Assembly: GCA_020846135.1 (NCBI GenBank) | Contig: JADLEK010000075.1 | Coordinates: 1-64,000 of the forward strand | Direction: 5' to 3' | Origin: Gammaproteobacteria bacterium | Lineage (GTDB): Bacteria; Pseudomonadota; Gammaproteobacteria; Competibacterales; Competibacteraceae | DNA length: 64,000 nt | In this document: positions 26,897 to 36,056 of the stretch, one piece after another | Numbering within the stretch: the stretch's first letter is position 1 | Layout of the letters: each line of letters begins with the position of its first letter | Translations under genes and position numbers: made by a program | The notes under the pieces: model-generated | The model's input: the letters and a program-made list of their open reading frames with translations, nothing else | Database searches by the model: none | Told to the model about the DNA's origin: nothing

Positions 26897-27829
26897 TCAG
26901 AACCTTAACCGCAGCAGAGTAAAGTCATCCGGCAGCGCGGCAGTACCGGCGAGAGACTTGACCCAGTTAAAGATCCGTTCCGGATGATCGCCGTCGGGAG
27001 CCGTGACGAACTCCAGGAACTCGTTGAATTCCAGCGGAACCCCGGGCGCCTTCTCAATCTCGTACACGCCGTCGCTCAATACCAGCAAGCAGTCTCCAGA
27101 CGCTAACTCAGTCACCGCAGACGGGTAGTGAACGTTGGGCATTACGCCGATAGCCATGCCGGGCGTCGCCAGTTCCCGGGCTTGCCGGATGCCATCCTCG
27201 GCAGTGCGCAGCAGGATCGCCGGGGGATGCCCACCGCTCGCATAATGCAGCAACCGGCTCGAGTGCTGGTAGACCCCGTACCAGATCGTGAAATACATGT
27301 CGTTCTGCCTTTCCATCGGGAACGTTTCGTTCAGCGCGGCAAGGACTGCGGCAGGGTCGCAGAAATCAGTGTTCGTCAACGCCGCCGACCGCAGCACATT
27401 GATCACCGTGACCGACAATAGCGCCGCGCCCACGCCGTGCCCGCACACATCGAGCAGATAGATCGCCAGGCGGTCGGCATCGACCTCATGGTAACCAAAA
27501 CTGTCGCCGCCCAACTCGGTCGATGGCACAAAATGCCAGTCGGTGCCTGGAACCTCAACGCGGCGCGCCGGCAGAATTCCCATGATGTACTTCTCGGCCT
27601 CCGCCAGTTCCTCATTCAAGCGGCGCTGAGTCTGCTGCAGGAGGATGTTGCTCTCCGCCAACTGATCCTCGACCGCCTCGCCATGCTCAATCGTCCCCTG
27701 GTAGAGCATCTGCAGATCATCCAGTTCGCTATTCAGGCGGGCGATTTCGGCGCGGGCTGCGACGATTTCGGCCAGCAAATCCCGCTCGGCGGCAGTGGCT
27801 GGATTGGTTGGATTGGTTGGGTCAGTCAT
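26897..27829 (-). CDS. Coiled-coil PP2C (SpoIIE-type) serine phosphatase
   Basis: A 310-residue cytosolic protein. Residues about 12-85 are a coiled coil (RAEIARLNSELDDLQMLYQG and onward). The SpoIIE-type phosphatase domain (about 95-310) retains all metal-binding acids: GGDSFGYH, DVCGHGVGAALLS, VLSDGVYE and DDFTLL. No receiver or membrane sensor is attached. The gene diverges from an anti-sigma-like ATPase gene, so it is likely the phosphatase of a partner-switching module. It resembles the phosphatase domain of the large sensor at 39447. Confidence 0.88.
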   Translation of the reverse strand: MTDPTNPTNPATAAERDLLAEIVAARAEIARLNSELDDLQMLYQGTIEHGEAVEDQLAESNILLQQTQRRLNEELAEAEKYIMGILPARRVEVPGTDWHFVPSTELGGDSFGYHEVDADRLAIYLLDVCGHGVGAALLSVTVINVLRSAALTNTDFCDPAAVLAALNETFPMERQNDMYFTIWYGVYQHSSRLLHYASGGHPPAILLRTAEDGIRQARELATPGMAIGVMPNVHYPSAVTELASGDCLLVLSDGVYEIEKAPGVPLEFNEFLEFVTAPDGDHPERIFNWVKSLAGTAALPDDFTLLRLRF

Positions 27830-27913
27830 GCGGTTCTCTGAGATCGGGGGCGCTGCTTTAGCCCGAATAGGCTGGTGCGAAATAGCGACCTAAAGTACAC
27901 TTTCGAGCTAAAT

Positions 27914-27928
27914 AGCGTCAACGACGCT
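27914..27928. promoter_or_regulatory. Inverted repeat between divergent phosphatase and ATPase genes
   Basis: AGCGTC-AAC-GACGCT is a perfect 6-bp dyad placed 85 bp from one start codon and 43 bp from the other. Position in a divergent promoter region suggests an operator. No factor can be named. Confidence 0.4.
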
Positions 27929-27971
27929 GAATTTTCAACGTGCGCCATCTTCGTCAGATGCTGAGGTTGTT

Positions 27972-28481
27972 ATGTCTGCAAGCTACGAAAGCACTGCCCA
28001 GAACCGGGTGTTCGACATAGTCATCGGCGCCGATTTGTTCGCCTCGGACTGGTCGAATTGCGACCGGATCTCCAACTATATCGGTAATCTGGTCAGCCAG
28101 CGGCGCACCGATTCGCTGCGCTACGCCAACCTGTTTTCCTCGGTTCTCAACGAACTGCTCGAAACTGCGTTTCGGCGTCATCATGCTCCGGGCGAGATCG
28201 CCTGCACCGTTTACCGGGGCGCGCCGGGCGACAGCATTAAACTCAGCGTACCCTGCGATGCTGCGACCCGGACCTTCTACGAGTCGGCTGTTGCTGAAGC
28301 CTGCCGCGCCGATGTCGCGGATCGTTTCGTCACCATGATGCTCGCTGAACAGCCGTTCGACCCGCAAATCGGCCTGATGGCGCTGGCCGCCGACTACCAG
28401 GCCAAGGTCGCCCTCGACGCGAGCCATAGCGATCGGGTGACGATTACCGTCGACTTCGTGATCGACGAACTGGCTCGCTGA
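27972..28481 (+). CDS. Divergent anti-sigma-factor-like ATPase (slr1658-like)
   Basis: A 169-residue soluble protein. FSSVLNELLETAFRRH at about 54-69 matches the N box of GHKL ATPases such as RsbW (compare TNELLENAVKFRH in the protein at 41801), and QIGLMALAADYQAKVAL near 135-151 corresponds to the GLGILTLMSDYG region of that paralogue. The glycine box is eroded, so ATP binding may be weak. It diverges from the PP2C gene. Likely role: kinase or sequestering partner for a STAS protein encoded elsewhere, perhaps the one at 42378. Its 3' end overlaps the neighbouring pseudogene by 38 bp. Confidence 0.7.
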   Translation: MSASYESTAQNRVFDIVIGADLFASDWSNCDRISNYIGNLVSQRRTDSLRYANLFSSVLNELLETAFRRHHAPGEIACTVYRGAPGDSIKLSVPCDAATRTFYESAVAEACRADVADRFVTMMLAEQPFDPQIGLMALAADYQAKVALDASHSDRVTITVDFVIDELAR

Positions 28482-29474
28482 TTCCGACGCACTCACGGGC
28501 GGTTGCCGATGCCTTCCTCTCGGGCAGAATGCGCGTGAGTATGTTGTCGGTGCTGGAACGCAGGAGCGGACCAAATTTGGCGTTCCGGTTCAGATCAAAC
28601 AACACCAGTTCACTGCCGTTCGCAGGGAGATGAGCATACAACGCGGAAATAATCGCCCGGGTGCTGACCGTAAAGTCCACCACGGACTGAAAAGTCAGGA
28701 TGGGCGGCAACTCAGCCAGCCGACCTTCCGCTGCGTATTGCGCGATCTGTTGTTGCAGGACCCGCGCTATCAGCGAGGATTGCCGCGCCCCATTGACGGG
28801 GAACGAGTTGTATTTAAAGGGATTGAACTCCGGCACCACGCCGAGCCACGCTGCTTTCGCAAAGGCAGGAAATACTGCCGACCAGCCGAACACCCCGGCG
28901 AACCGGGCGAGGCTGGTGATCCCGATCATGGGCGAAATCAGCACAACCCGGTTGGGCCGCGTCAATTGAGGGTCACTCATGGCGTCGAGCGCGTACTTCA
29001 TCGCGAGCGCTCCACCGTTGGAGAACCCAATCATCAGATGCAAGGGCGCTGATGACCCTACCCGCCGCCGCGCTTCTCTGACCGCCAGGCGCGTCGCTTC
29101 GACCCATTGCTCCCATTCGGCGTCGGTCAGGCCGCTCGGCACGGTGCCATGACCAGGCAGCCTGATGGCGACCGAGACATAACCGTCTTGCCGGTAGCGC
29201 CGGGCGAGGTGGCGCAGATTGTAGGGCGAATCGGTCAGTTCTGCGTTACCTCCGCCCGCACTTCATCGAAAATCGTGTTTTCAGCCGCCAGGTACGCCGC
29301 CCAATCCGCCTTGCTGATCTCCGTGGCGGTCAACTCGTGGGGGACGTAGGTGTGCCAGAGTTCCAGCGGAGGACCCGTCTGCGAATCATAGGCGCGTACT
29401 GCCAGCAGCGTCGTGATGCTCACGGCCAGCAGCACCACCCCCCACTTTAATAGCTTGACGAGCTTTGATCCCAT
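28444..29474 (-). pseudogene. Alpha/beta hydrolase pseudogene with internal deletion
   Basis: The 5' part (29474-29235) encodes a membrane-anchored N terminus (KLLKWGVVLLAVSITTLLAV) up to EVTQN, then TGA. In another frame LTDSPYNLRHLARRYRQDGY follows at once and runs through PGHGTVPSGL and the nucleophile motif GFSNGGALAMKY to about 28510. Intact relatives have a segment including the oxyanion-hole HG just before LTDSPY; it is missing, so a deletion joined the parts and shifted the frame. The C-terminal region with the remaining triad residues also looks cut short. No intact start exists for the second part (GTG inside a conserved motif). Confidence 0.75.
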
Positions 29475-30283
29475 GACTTCAATCCTCTGCTTTGTTGCTC
29501 GGCTTCTTCATGCGTTACGGAGGGCTGCCGACCGATAAGGGTTCGCCGCATCAACATGCGACAGACCACGAAGCCCGCCACTGCGGCAGCCAGATGTTTG
29601 AGAGTGTGGCCGCTGACCAGATTCCCCAGCGCCAGAAACTCGCGATCAAACAGCTCCAGGAGCTTTGCGAGGACATACGCCGCGAAGACCCAGTAGATAT
29701 CGTTGCCCCGGGTGTAACGCGATGGTTTCAATACGGCCATCAAGATCAGGATCGCCACTGTATAACCTTGCAAAATTCCGTAAGGGATGACGTTACCGGC
29801 GCCAGCCCGTTCGGTGGCCCGCCAATAGAGGACGGATGCTGCCCCGACCAGCAGCATCGGGACCAGAAGAACCAGTCCTGCTCTCGCGTTGATGCGATCC
29901 GCCACCTGGGCTGCGATCAACGACATGAACGCGACCGTCATGGGCAACCGATCCCAGAACAGCCGCTCGTTGTCCGGCGTCAGGTGATAGTAGGCAGAAC
30001 CGGCCGCAGTCAGCAGCATTCCCAAAAAGAAGAGGGCATACGGCCAGCGCTCGCGGGCGAACGCGAACGGTGTACGCGGGCGCATGACCACGACGAGACC
30101 GGCGAGGCCGGCCAGCAGAAAAAAGAGGTTGGAGGTCGCATCGAGAAAATTGACGACCCCGAACAGGGTCCGGTCATCAGCGAAGCGGTGGTACTCAACC
30201 GACTGCGGCATGGTCGGCAGCAGAAAAGCTGCGGCGATGCACAGCGCTGTGAAAGCAATGAGGTATCCAGTGCGTTTCGCCAT
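29447..30283 (-). CDS. CREST/ceramidase-like multispanning membrane protein
   Basis: A 278-residue protein with seven or eight predicted helices. FLDATSNLFFLLAGLAGLVV, GSAYYHLTPDNERLFWDRLP and SGHTLKHLAAAVAGF hold the Ser, Asp and His residues that in the CREST superfamily (alkaline ceramidase, PAQR, Per1) form a zinc hydrolase site in the membrane. Substrate unknown; amide or ester lipids are possible. The final 28 bp overlap the hydrolase pseudogene. No clear ribosome-binding site. Confidence 0.7.
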   Translation of the reverse strand: MAKRTGYLIAFTALCIAAAFLLPTMPQSVEYHRFADDRTLFGVVNFLDATSNLFFLLAGLAGLVVVMRPRTPFAFARERWPYALFFLGMLLTAAGSAYYHLTPDNERLFWDRLPMTVAFMSLIAAQVADRINARAGLVLLVPMLLVGAASVLYWRATERAGAGNVIPYGILQGYTVAILILMAVLKPSRYTRGNDIYWVFAAYVLAKLLELFDREFLALGNLVSGHTLKHLAAAVAGFVVCRMLMRRTLIGRQPSVTHEEAEQQSRGLKSWDQSSSSY

Positions 30284-30289
30284 CGTGTT

Positions 30290-31069
30290 CTACTGGGCTT
30301 TGAATAAAGCAGCCAGCGCGCCCTGGTCAGTACGCAACTCCAGTTGGTTGCCCTGGAGGGTATAAGTGGCGGCGGTCGTCAGCGCCTTGAGGTACTCCCG
30401 CTCTTGCTGCATCACGCCAGCGGGCTGGGTACAGGCCTTGCGCGTACTGCTCGGCGTCTGGATCGTCATCGACGAGTCCTTAGCGACATAGGCAGCCCGG
30501 TAACGATTGCAGCCGGACGACCCGTTCAGTACGCCGTCGGTTCCAAAGGTCGCCGTGATCTCACTGCCGTCAATTAACGAGACGGCGGCAGCGCGGTCGT
30601 TGTTGTAAACGGTCGCCCGCCAGGCGACGCCCTTCAGCGTTACCGGTTGCCACACCTTGAAGGTCGCGATCTTTTGCCCTCCGGCATCCAGCAAGCTGAG
30701 TTGGCCATCCTCGATTTTGTAAGCCATCGTCGTCGCCAACGCCGCCATGAACGGCATTTCGACGTCCGCCTGGGGTTCGGGGCACGCCATCATCGTACTC
30801 GCCGCCATACCGATGGTCAGCTTGCCATCAGCCACGGTGTAACTAGCGGTGTAACGATTGCAGCTGCCGCTGCCGCTTACCGAGCCATTGGCAAAGGTTG
30901 CAGTGGTCTCGACGCTATCTGGAACGGCGTGAAGCTGACTATCCGGATGAGCGACGCTCGCCAAACGCCAGAGCGCGCCTTCAAGCGCCGTCCCGTCCAC
31001 TTCGCCAGCCAGCGCCAGAACGGGCGCCATCCAAAGGATCAGCAGTCCCAAAAAGCGTGCATTTGCCAT
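30290..31069 (-). CDS. Exported protein with two META domains
   Basis: A 259-residue protein with a signal peptide (FLGLLILWMAPVLALAGEV). Two META (HslJ-like) repeats follow, about 28-135 and 138-257, each with the family core: SGSGSCNRYTASY and LNGSSGCNRYRAAY, and a later MMACPEP / RKACTQP. Each repeat keeps two Cys that could form a disulfide. META proteins are periplasmic or lipoprotein-type and often linked to stress or motility; function unproven. AAGGATGG precedes the ATG. It lies 6 bp upstream of the CREST gene. Confidence 0.85.
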   Translation of the reverse strand: MANARFLGLLILWMAPVLALAGEVDGTALEGALWRLASVAHPDSQLHAVPDSVETTATFANGSVSGSGSCNRYTASYTVADGKLTIGMAASTMMACPEPQADVEMPFMAALATTMAYKIEDGQLSLLDAGGQKIATFKVWQPVTLKGVAWRATVYNNDRAAAVSLIDGSEITATFGTDGVLNGSSGCNRYRAAYVAKDSSMTIQTPSSTRKACTQPAGVMQQEREYLKALTTAATYTLQGNQLELRTDQGALAALFKAQ

Positions 31070-31088
31070 CTTCCATCCTTCCTTCTCG

Positions 31089-31700
31089 TCATTGTGCGGG
31101 AGCTGGAGGAAGCTCTGCGGAAACTTGCATCGTGCGGAACAGGAGCCAGAGACTCAGAATCAACACGACCAACTCGGCGAAAACGAAGAGGCTTAAGGCC
31201 ATCAAACTCATCATGTCGACGGCGGACACCCAACCGGTCGCGCCAGCGCCGGACATTTGGAGTACGGGAACACCCCCTTGAGGCGCTGCCAGGAAATAAA
31301 ACAGCAGATGTCCGGTTTCGATCACCATCACTGTCATCGAAAACAGCAGCCCAATACTACTAGCCACTAATCCCATCGAGACCGCTCGAATGATCGAAGA
31401 TGCTGGCGGACACGCTTGCGGATCCGCAATCCGGTTAGCCAGGCGGGTATGCCGATGAAACCAGACGATGGTGAAAATCAGGATCAGTAAACTGGCTAAC
31501 GTCAGGTATTCAACGACGGCCAGACCGGCGCGCGGACCGGAAGGAGAGCGGGTGAAGATGAAGGCATAGGCCATCAAGAGAACGGGAATGGACCCCACCA
31601 CGATCTGCACCCAAAAACCGACCCGGCCCAGACGGGAAAAGGTTTTGGCAAGGTTCTCGGTTCCCGACCGTTGCAGACTTTCCATGAGTTTTTTTAGCAT
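31089..31700 (-). CDS. DUF3611-type membrane protein
   Basis: A 203-residue protein, start placed at 31700 where AGGA lies 6 nt upstream. Four predicted helices: GFWVQIVVGSIPVLLMAYAF, a second near 70-90, ASSIGLLFSMTVMVIETG and the C-terminal SLFVFAELVVLILSLWLLF. The RLGRVGFWVQ entry resembles DUF3611 proteins of cyanobacteria and proteobacteria. Function unknown. It precedes the META gene by 19 bp, so the two probably share a transcript. Confidence 0.7.
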   Translation of the reverse strand: MLKKLMESLQRSGTENLAKTFSRLGRVGFWVQIVVGSIPVLLMAYAFIFTRSPSGPRAGLAVVEYLTLASLLILIFTIVWFHRHTRLANRIADPQACPPASSIIRAVSMGLVASSIGLLFSMTVMVIETGHLLFYFLAAPQGGVPVLQMSGAGATGWVSAVDMMSLMALSLFVFAELVVLILSLWLLFRTMQVSAELPPAPAQ

Positions 31701-31871
31701 GTTCATTCCTGCCTGTTTAGTGTTTGCTCTTGGAAGATATGAGCGGGAAATACCCACTCGATAAAACAACTGCGCCGTCGGCCTAATCTGGCGAACGGCA
31801 AGGCTAAATGGGTTTCATTGTTAGGTAATCCTTCAGTTTGAAGGATGAATCTCAACCGTGGCGCCACCGGC

Positions 31872-32971
31872 TCAATGTCGTCCGCCGAACATCACTCCGC
31901 CCAGGATGAGGATCAGCATCAACAGCGACAAGCTCGCTACCGGCCATTGTCGCAGTCCGCCTTCCACCTGTTCCAGAGCATCTTCCCATCGGACAATGAC
32001 GCGCATGGCGGGTTGACCCACGACCACGATGTCGCCTTCCGGTACCCGTGGCAGATATCGTCCCCAGCGCCAAAGCCCGAGCGCCAGTCCGGCACTGATT
32101 AAAAGGGGCCATAGCGCCGTCCGGAGAACCCCGGGTTGGAGCGCATCGGACCGCGTGCCGATTCCGGTTGCCAAATACAGTATCCAGGGAACCACGAGAG
32201 CGGCAACAAACACCAACATCCAAGGTAAAGCGATTCCCCAAGGCGCTGCCGCCGCTGAATTCGGCGCAGCGCTCGCCGCCAGCCGGTGGAGGAAATGCAG
32301 CATCATCAATAGGGTAGTCCCGATTGCCGACAAGGTCGCGAGCAGTTCCACCCATCCATCGCCTAAAACCGGTTTCACGACCAGTTTCGCCAAAGCGCCG
32401 CCGGTCAGGGGCAACCCGCCGATCCCCAAGGCCAGAATCGCCGCCAGCGCCAGTACCCACCAGAGACGACGCGAACCAGTGGCGGCCACTACGCCCACAG
32501 CAAGAAAGAGCGCGCCCTCCTCTGGGCGTCGAGACGTAGAAGGTTCGACCGGACCCGCCGATTCGCCCGGCGTTCGTAGAAATACATGCCGAAGGTGACG
32601 ATGCACGCGGCGGCGGCGTAGCCCAGCGCCCAGTCCAGCTCCAGCTCACGTCCGCCCGCCAGAATGCTGCCGACCGCGTTGATGAATGCGTACAAGCACA
32701 GGAACATCAGCACGCTGCCGTTGAATGCCAGCACGATCGGTTCGATATGCCAGTAGCCGTACTGAAAGTGGCGGTCGCCTTCGCTCTGCGCCGGCCGCGC
32801 CGCGGTCAGCGCCAGCATCAGCACTAGGGTATCGGTGACCGAGAATAAGCCGTCAAAAACGATCGACTGTGATCCCGACAGCAGGCCGAGCAGAATCCTG
32901 GAACTGGCGAAGACCATAGTGATCGCTATCTCTCGTTTGAGAACCCTTTGCTCGATCTCAGACGAGGCCAC
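31872..32971 (-). pseudogene. Remnant fusion: cation diffusion facilitator 5' part joined to an NuoL/Mrp-like antiporter 3' part
   Basis: The 5' part (32971 to about 32521) is the first 150 residues of a cation diffusion facilitator: VFDGLFSVTDTLVLMLALTA, FQYGYWHIEPIVLAFNGS and GMYFYERRANRRV, ending at SNLLRLDAQ. In a different frame the sequence continues (about 32521-31872) as the C terminus of a complex-I-like proton or Na+/H+ antiporter subunit: ALGIGGLPLTGGALAKLV, then LPRVPEGDIVVV. Neither half is complete, so a deletion fused two neighbouring genes. The first 25 codons of the downstream frame are merely the out-of-frame reading of the CDF part. Confidence 0.7.
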
Positions 32972-33062
32972 GCGGTTCGACCTCCAAAGGTGGAGCGTCT
33001 TTCAGCAAGGTTTTCAACGTGGTCGATCATGACCGCTCGCTCGTTAGGCCTCATTCAAAACG

Positions 33063-33869
33063 CTACTTCGGTAGATTCGCTGGTGGCGGTGCTCCGATCT
33101 GCTCCTGGAGGTAGATAAGCGGTTGCTGGCTGATCGTGAGGAATCCCTCACGCGGTCGGTCGAGATCGACCACGAGAGTAATGACCGCGCCAAGGACGAT
33201 CACCAGCCCGACGGCGGTGAGGGGGCTGCGCCGCAGGGTGAGACCCGCGTTGTAACCCACCATCGCCAGCGTCAGCATCGAGCAGAGGAGAAGCAGGATG
33301 AGGATCGTTTCGGGAACGCGCGCGTACAGGCCCGCAATGACCCGTGTCTGGTGCAGGTCGATCATCTCGTTCAGTGAAGCGATGTAGATGGCCAGGACCT
33401 GAGAGTTGGGCGTGGCGCGGGCCAATTTTTCAGCGATCGCCCAGAGCTTATCCTGAATCTCGACCGAACGGGCGATCCTCGCCCGAACGTCCGTGAGATC
33501 GTCGGTCAGGATGCGCAGGGGCACATATTCGCGGAGCAGAGCCTTGGTTTCGCTCGAAGCCGGCTCCGGCAGGTAGCCGGCCCGGAGATAGGTAGTACCC
33601 ACCGAGTTCGCCTCGTCGAGTACGACCGTGCGGCGCGCGTTGAAGCGATCGGAGGCCATCCCCATCGTAATCGCGAGGAGGAACGCCATCAGGGCCAGAA
33701 GCGAACCCACGATCATGGCCGTGGGACCCTCCTTCTCGTCGGACGTTCGCTTCTGCCACCAGCGCCCGAGGCGGTAACCAAACTCGGCCGTGATCAGCGC
33801 GAAGATCACGAACGCCACGAAGAAGCCGACTATCGGCAATGAATCGATCAACTGCTGGAAACGCATCAT
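33063..33869 (-). CDS. DUF4239 (bestrophin-like) membrane protein
   Basis: A 268-residue protein with helices near 12-28, 52-72, 188-208 and 215-235 and a long cytosolic helical segment between the second and third (ARRTVVLDEANSVGTTYLRA, TLTALLR-like). TAMIVGSLLALMAFLLAITM and the EANSVGTTYLRA stretch are family signatures. GGGAGGA precedes the start. Related to bestrophin-type channels by sequence pattern; transport is not shown. Confidence 0.78.
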   Translation of the reverse strand: MMRFQQLIDSLPIVGFFVAFVIFALITAEFGYRLGRWWQKRTSDEKEGPTAMIVGSLLALMAFLLAITMGMASDRFNARRTVVLDEANSVGTTYLRAGYLPEPASSETKALLREYVPLRILTDDLTDVRARIARSVEIQDKLWAIAEKLARATPNSQVLAIYIASLNEMIDLHQTRVIAGLYARVPETILILLLLCSMLTLAMVGYNAGLTLRRSPLTAVGLVIVLGAVITLVVDLDRPREGFLTISQQPLIYLQEQIGAPPPANLPK

Positions 33870-33930
33870 TCCTCCCTCACTCTTGAGGTCGTCGTCAGGC
33901 TCGCCAGATGTCGCGAGCAGTCGTCAGGCT

Positions 33931-35276
33931 TTATATTAAACGGCTCGATCCCTGGATGCGCCGCTCATCCGCGCTCCCCGGCGAGATGGCTGCGGCGGGC
34001 GGAACTCCCTTGAACCAGGTGACGTAGAGCGTCGGCAGGAAGACCAGCGTGAGCAGCGACGCCACTAGCAGACCGCCCATGATCGCGTAGGCCATGGAAC
34101 CCCAGAAGACAGTGGGCGCGATTGGGATCATGCCGAGTACGGTCGACAGGGCGGTCAGCATGATCGGCCGAAAGCGCGAAATGATGGCCTCCACCCGACC
34201 GGGGGGCCGAGTTCGAGCGGCGCGACGTTCCCGACTACTTGGGGAAACTCCTCCGCCAGCAGGCGTTCCAGTCGCGGCCGCAGGAGTTCTCGGGCCACGA
34301 TGTCCTTCGACACGATCACCGCCTGCGCGAAGAAGGGATTGGCTAACTGCACATCGAGGGGCAGATAGAAGCGGATGGCGCCCTGGCCGATGTAAGCGCT
34401 CCAGCGCTCGATCCCGGAAGCCAGCTCGGGATCATCGCGCAGAAACTGCTCGAAGCGATTGACGAGCTGTTCGGTCGCATGGATCGAGGCGTTCTGCGGC
34501 AGCCGGAGATCGACCAGGAGTTCAGGCCGGTCCGAGGCGGGAAAGAACTGGCGCGGCACCTGACCCAGCGCCGCCAGGGACGCGATGAAGGCCCCGACCG
34601 TCACCGCGATGGTGACCCAGCGGGCGCGCATGGCCAGCGTCAGGAAGCTTCGATAAAGCTGGGTTACGCGGCTCGGCTTGTCGGCCTGATCGGCCTTTGG
34701 CGGCCGTAGCAGCACCATGCCGATCAAGGGGGCGAACACCATCGCGACGAACCAGGAAGCCAGGAATGCGATGCCAACGACGGCGAAGATCGAGAAGGTA
34801 TACTCGCCGGCCGAACTCTGGGCGAAGCCGACGGGCACGAAGCCGGCGATGGTGACCAGAGTCCCGGTCAGCATGGCGAAGGCGAGATGGCGATAGGCAT
34901 AGATGCCGGCGCTCACTCTGTCATCGCCGGCGGCTAGGCGTCGGCTCATGGCGTCGATGGTGGTCATGGCGTCATCGACCATGAGGGCCAGAGCGATGAT
35001 TAGGGCGCCGAGCGAGATGCGCTGGAGGTCGATGTTGGCCAGGTCCATGATCGGGAAAACCACGGCCAGCGTGAGCGGAATGGCCACGACCGTGCCGGCT
35101 CGCACCCCCAGGGCGATGAAACTGACCATGAGTACGATGGCGATCGCCTGCCACAGGGAGGTGGTGAATTCGTTGAGCGCCAGATCGACCGTCAGGGGTT
35201 GATCCACCACCAGGCGGGCCTCGATGTTATTTCTGAGCCTCGACCAGTCGCGCTCGCGCGGCAGTGAGTTCCGCAC
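33931..35276 (-). pseudogene. RND efflux pump pseudogene (N-terminal and internal deletions)
   Basis: The main frame (35276-34155) encodes the middle of an AcrB-type pump: LWQAIAIVLMVSFIALGVRA, ALMVDDAMTTIDAMSRRL with the proton-relay Asp pair region (DD), GFVPVGFAQSSAGEYTFSIF and the second porter half to LELGPPVG. It then shifts frame into the last helices (34194-33931): SRFRPIMLTALSTVLGMIPI. About 330 N-terminal residues and roughly 280 internal residues expected for the family (about 1,030) are missing. The junction lies in a C/G-rich run near 34196-34206. Confidence 0.8.
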
Positions 35277-35345
35277 GGGCCGATCGCAGCGCGTTGCGCG
35301 GGGTTTCCGATTCCAGTCGGGCGACTACAGTGCGAATAACCCGGT
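35227..35345 (-). pseudogene. Fragment of an RND adaptor (membrane fusion) protein
   Basis: A third frame just ahead of the pump remnant reads VVARLESETPRNALRSARAE and LTAARARLVEAQK, then TAA. This is the alpha-hairpin coiled coil of a periplasmic adaptor. It overlaps the 5' end of the pump frame, so one deletion seems to have removed the second half of the adaptor and the start of the pump. Upstream (35346-35610) no gene is seen; a TATACT at about 35541 could be a -10 box for the plus-strand gene that follows. Confidence 0.5.
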
Positions 35346-35610
35346 GGTTAGCGCGCTGGCGGTTGTGTAGACTGTTGTTTCAAGCGGCGCGAACATATTA
35401 CCTTTTCCAATGGGGAATCCCCGGCGGATTTTATGCGTAAATGATGTTAGTCCAAATTGAGGTCGTTTCCCATTGCGCTCCAGCCGCTCTTGATCAGCCC
35501 CACGCTTTAGGTTGGATGTGGTGGTGGGCTATACTCGCGCCGCACCGGATTGCCCCCTATTCGCACCTTGGGACACCGTCTGACTGATAACTGTATTTGA
35601 TCTGTGCTTT

Positions 35611-35977
35611 ATGAGTAATTTCTGGGATGTTCTGTGGCTGATCGCCTCAGCCTTCTTTTTTGTGGCGTACCTTATCGTCCTGTTTCAAGTGGTTATTGAC
35701 CTGTTTCGGGACGCCGAACTGGGCGGGGGATCCAAGGTTCTTTGGCTGGTCGGTCTCATCTTTCCGCCGATGTTGACCGCGCTTTATATTCTGGTTCGCG
35801 GCAGTGGAACGGCAGCGGGCCGCGCTGTAGCGGGCCAAGACCGATACCGATGCCTACATCCGGGAAGTGGCGGGAAAATCACCCGCCGACCACATCGCCG
35901 ACGCCAAGGCGCTGCTCGATGCCGGCGTCATCAACCCGGAGGAATTCGCCAGGCTCAAGGCCAAGGCGCTGGCGTAA
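35611..35977 (+). pseudogene. Frameshifted membrane protein with C-terminal SHOCT domain
   Basis: Frame 1 encodes two membrane helices (MSNFWDVLWLIASAFFFVAY... VLWLVGLIFPPMLTALYILV) up to RGSGT. The rest is in another frame: ERQRAAL, a TAG stop at 35828, then RAKTDTDAYIREVAGKSPAD, DAKALLDAGVINPEEF and ARLKAKALA, which is a SHOCT helix-turn-helix end. One frameshift near 35800 and one nonsense codon (probably from CAG) break the gene. Confidence 0.75.
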
Positions 35978-36056
35978 CCCGAAATTCAGGGAAGCCGCAC
36001 TGCACTGTGTTGTTTCCAGACTGTTCAATTTTTTGGCTTTAATTTAAGGAGTTGAC

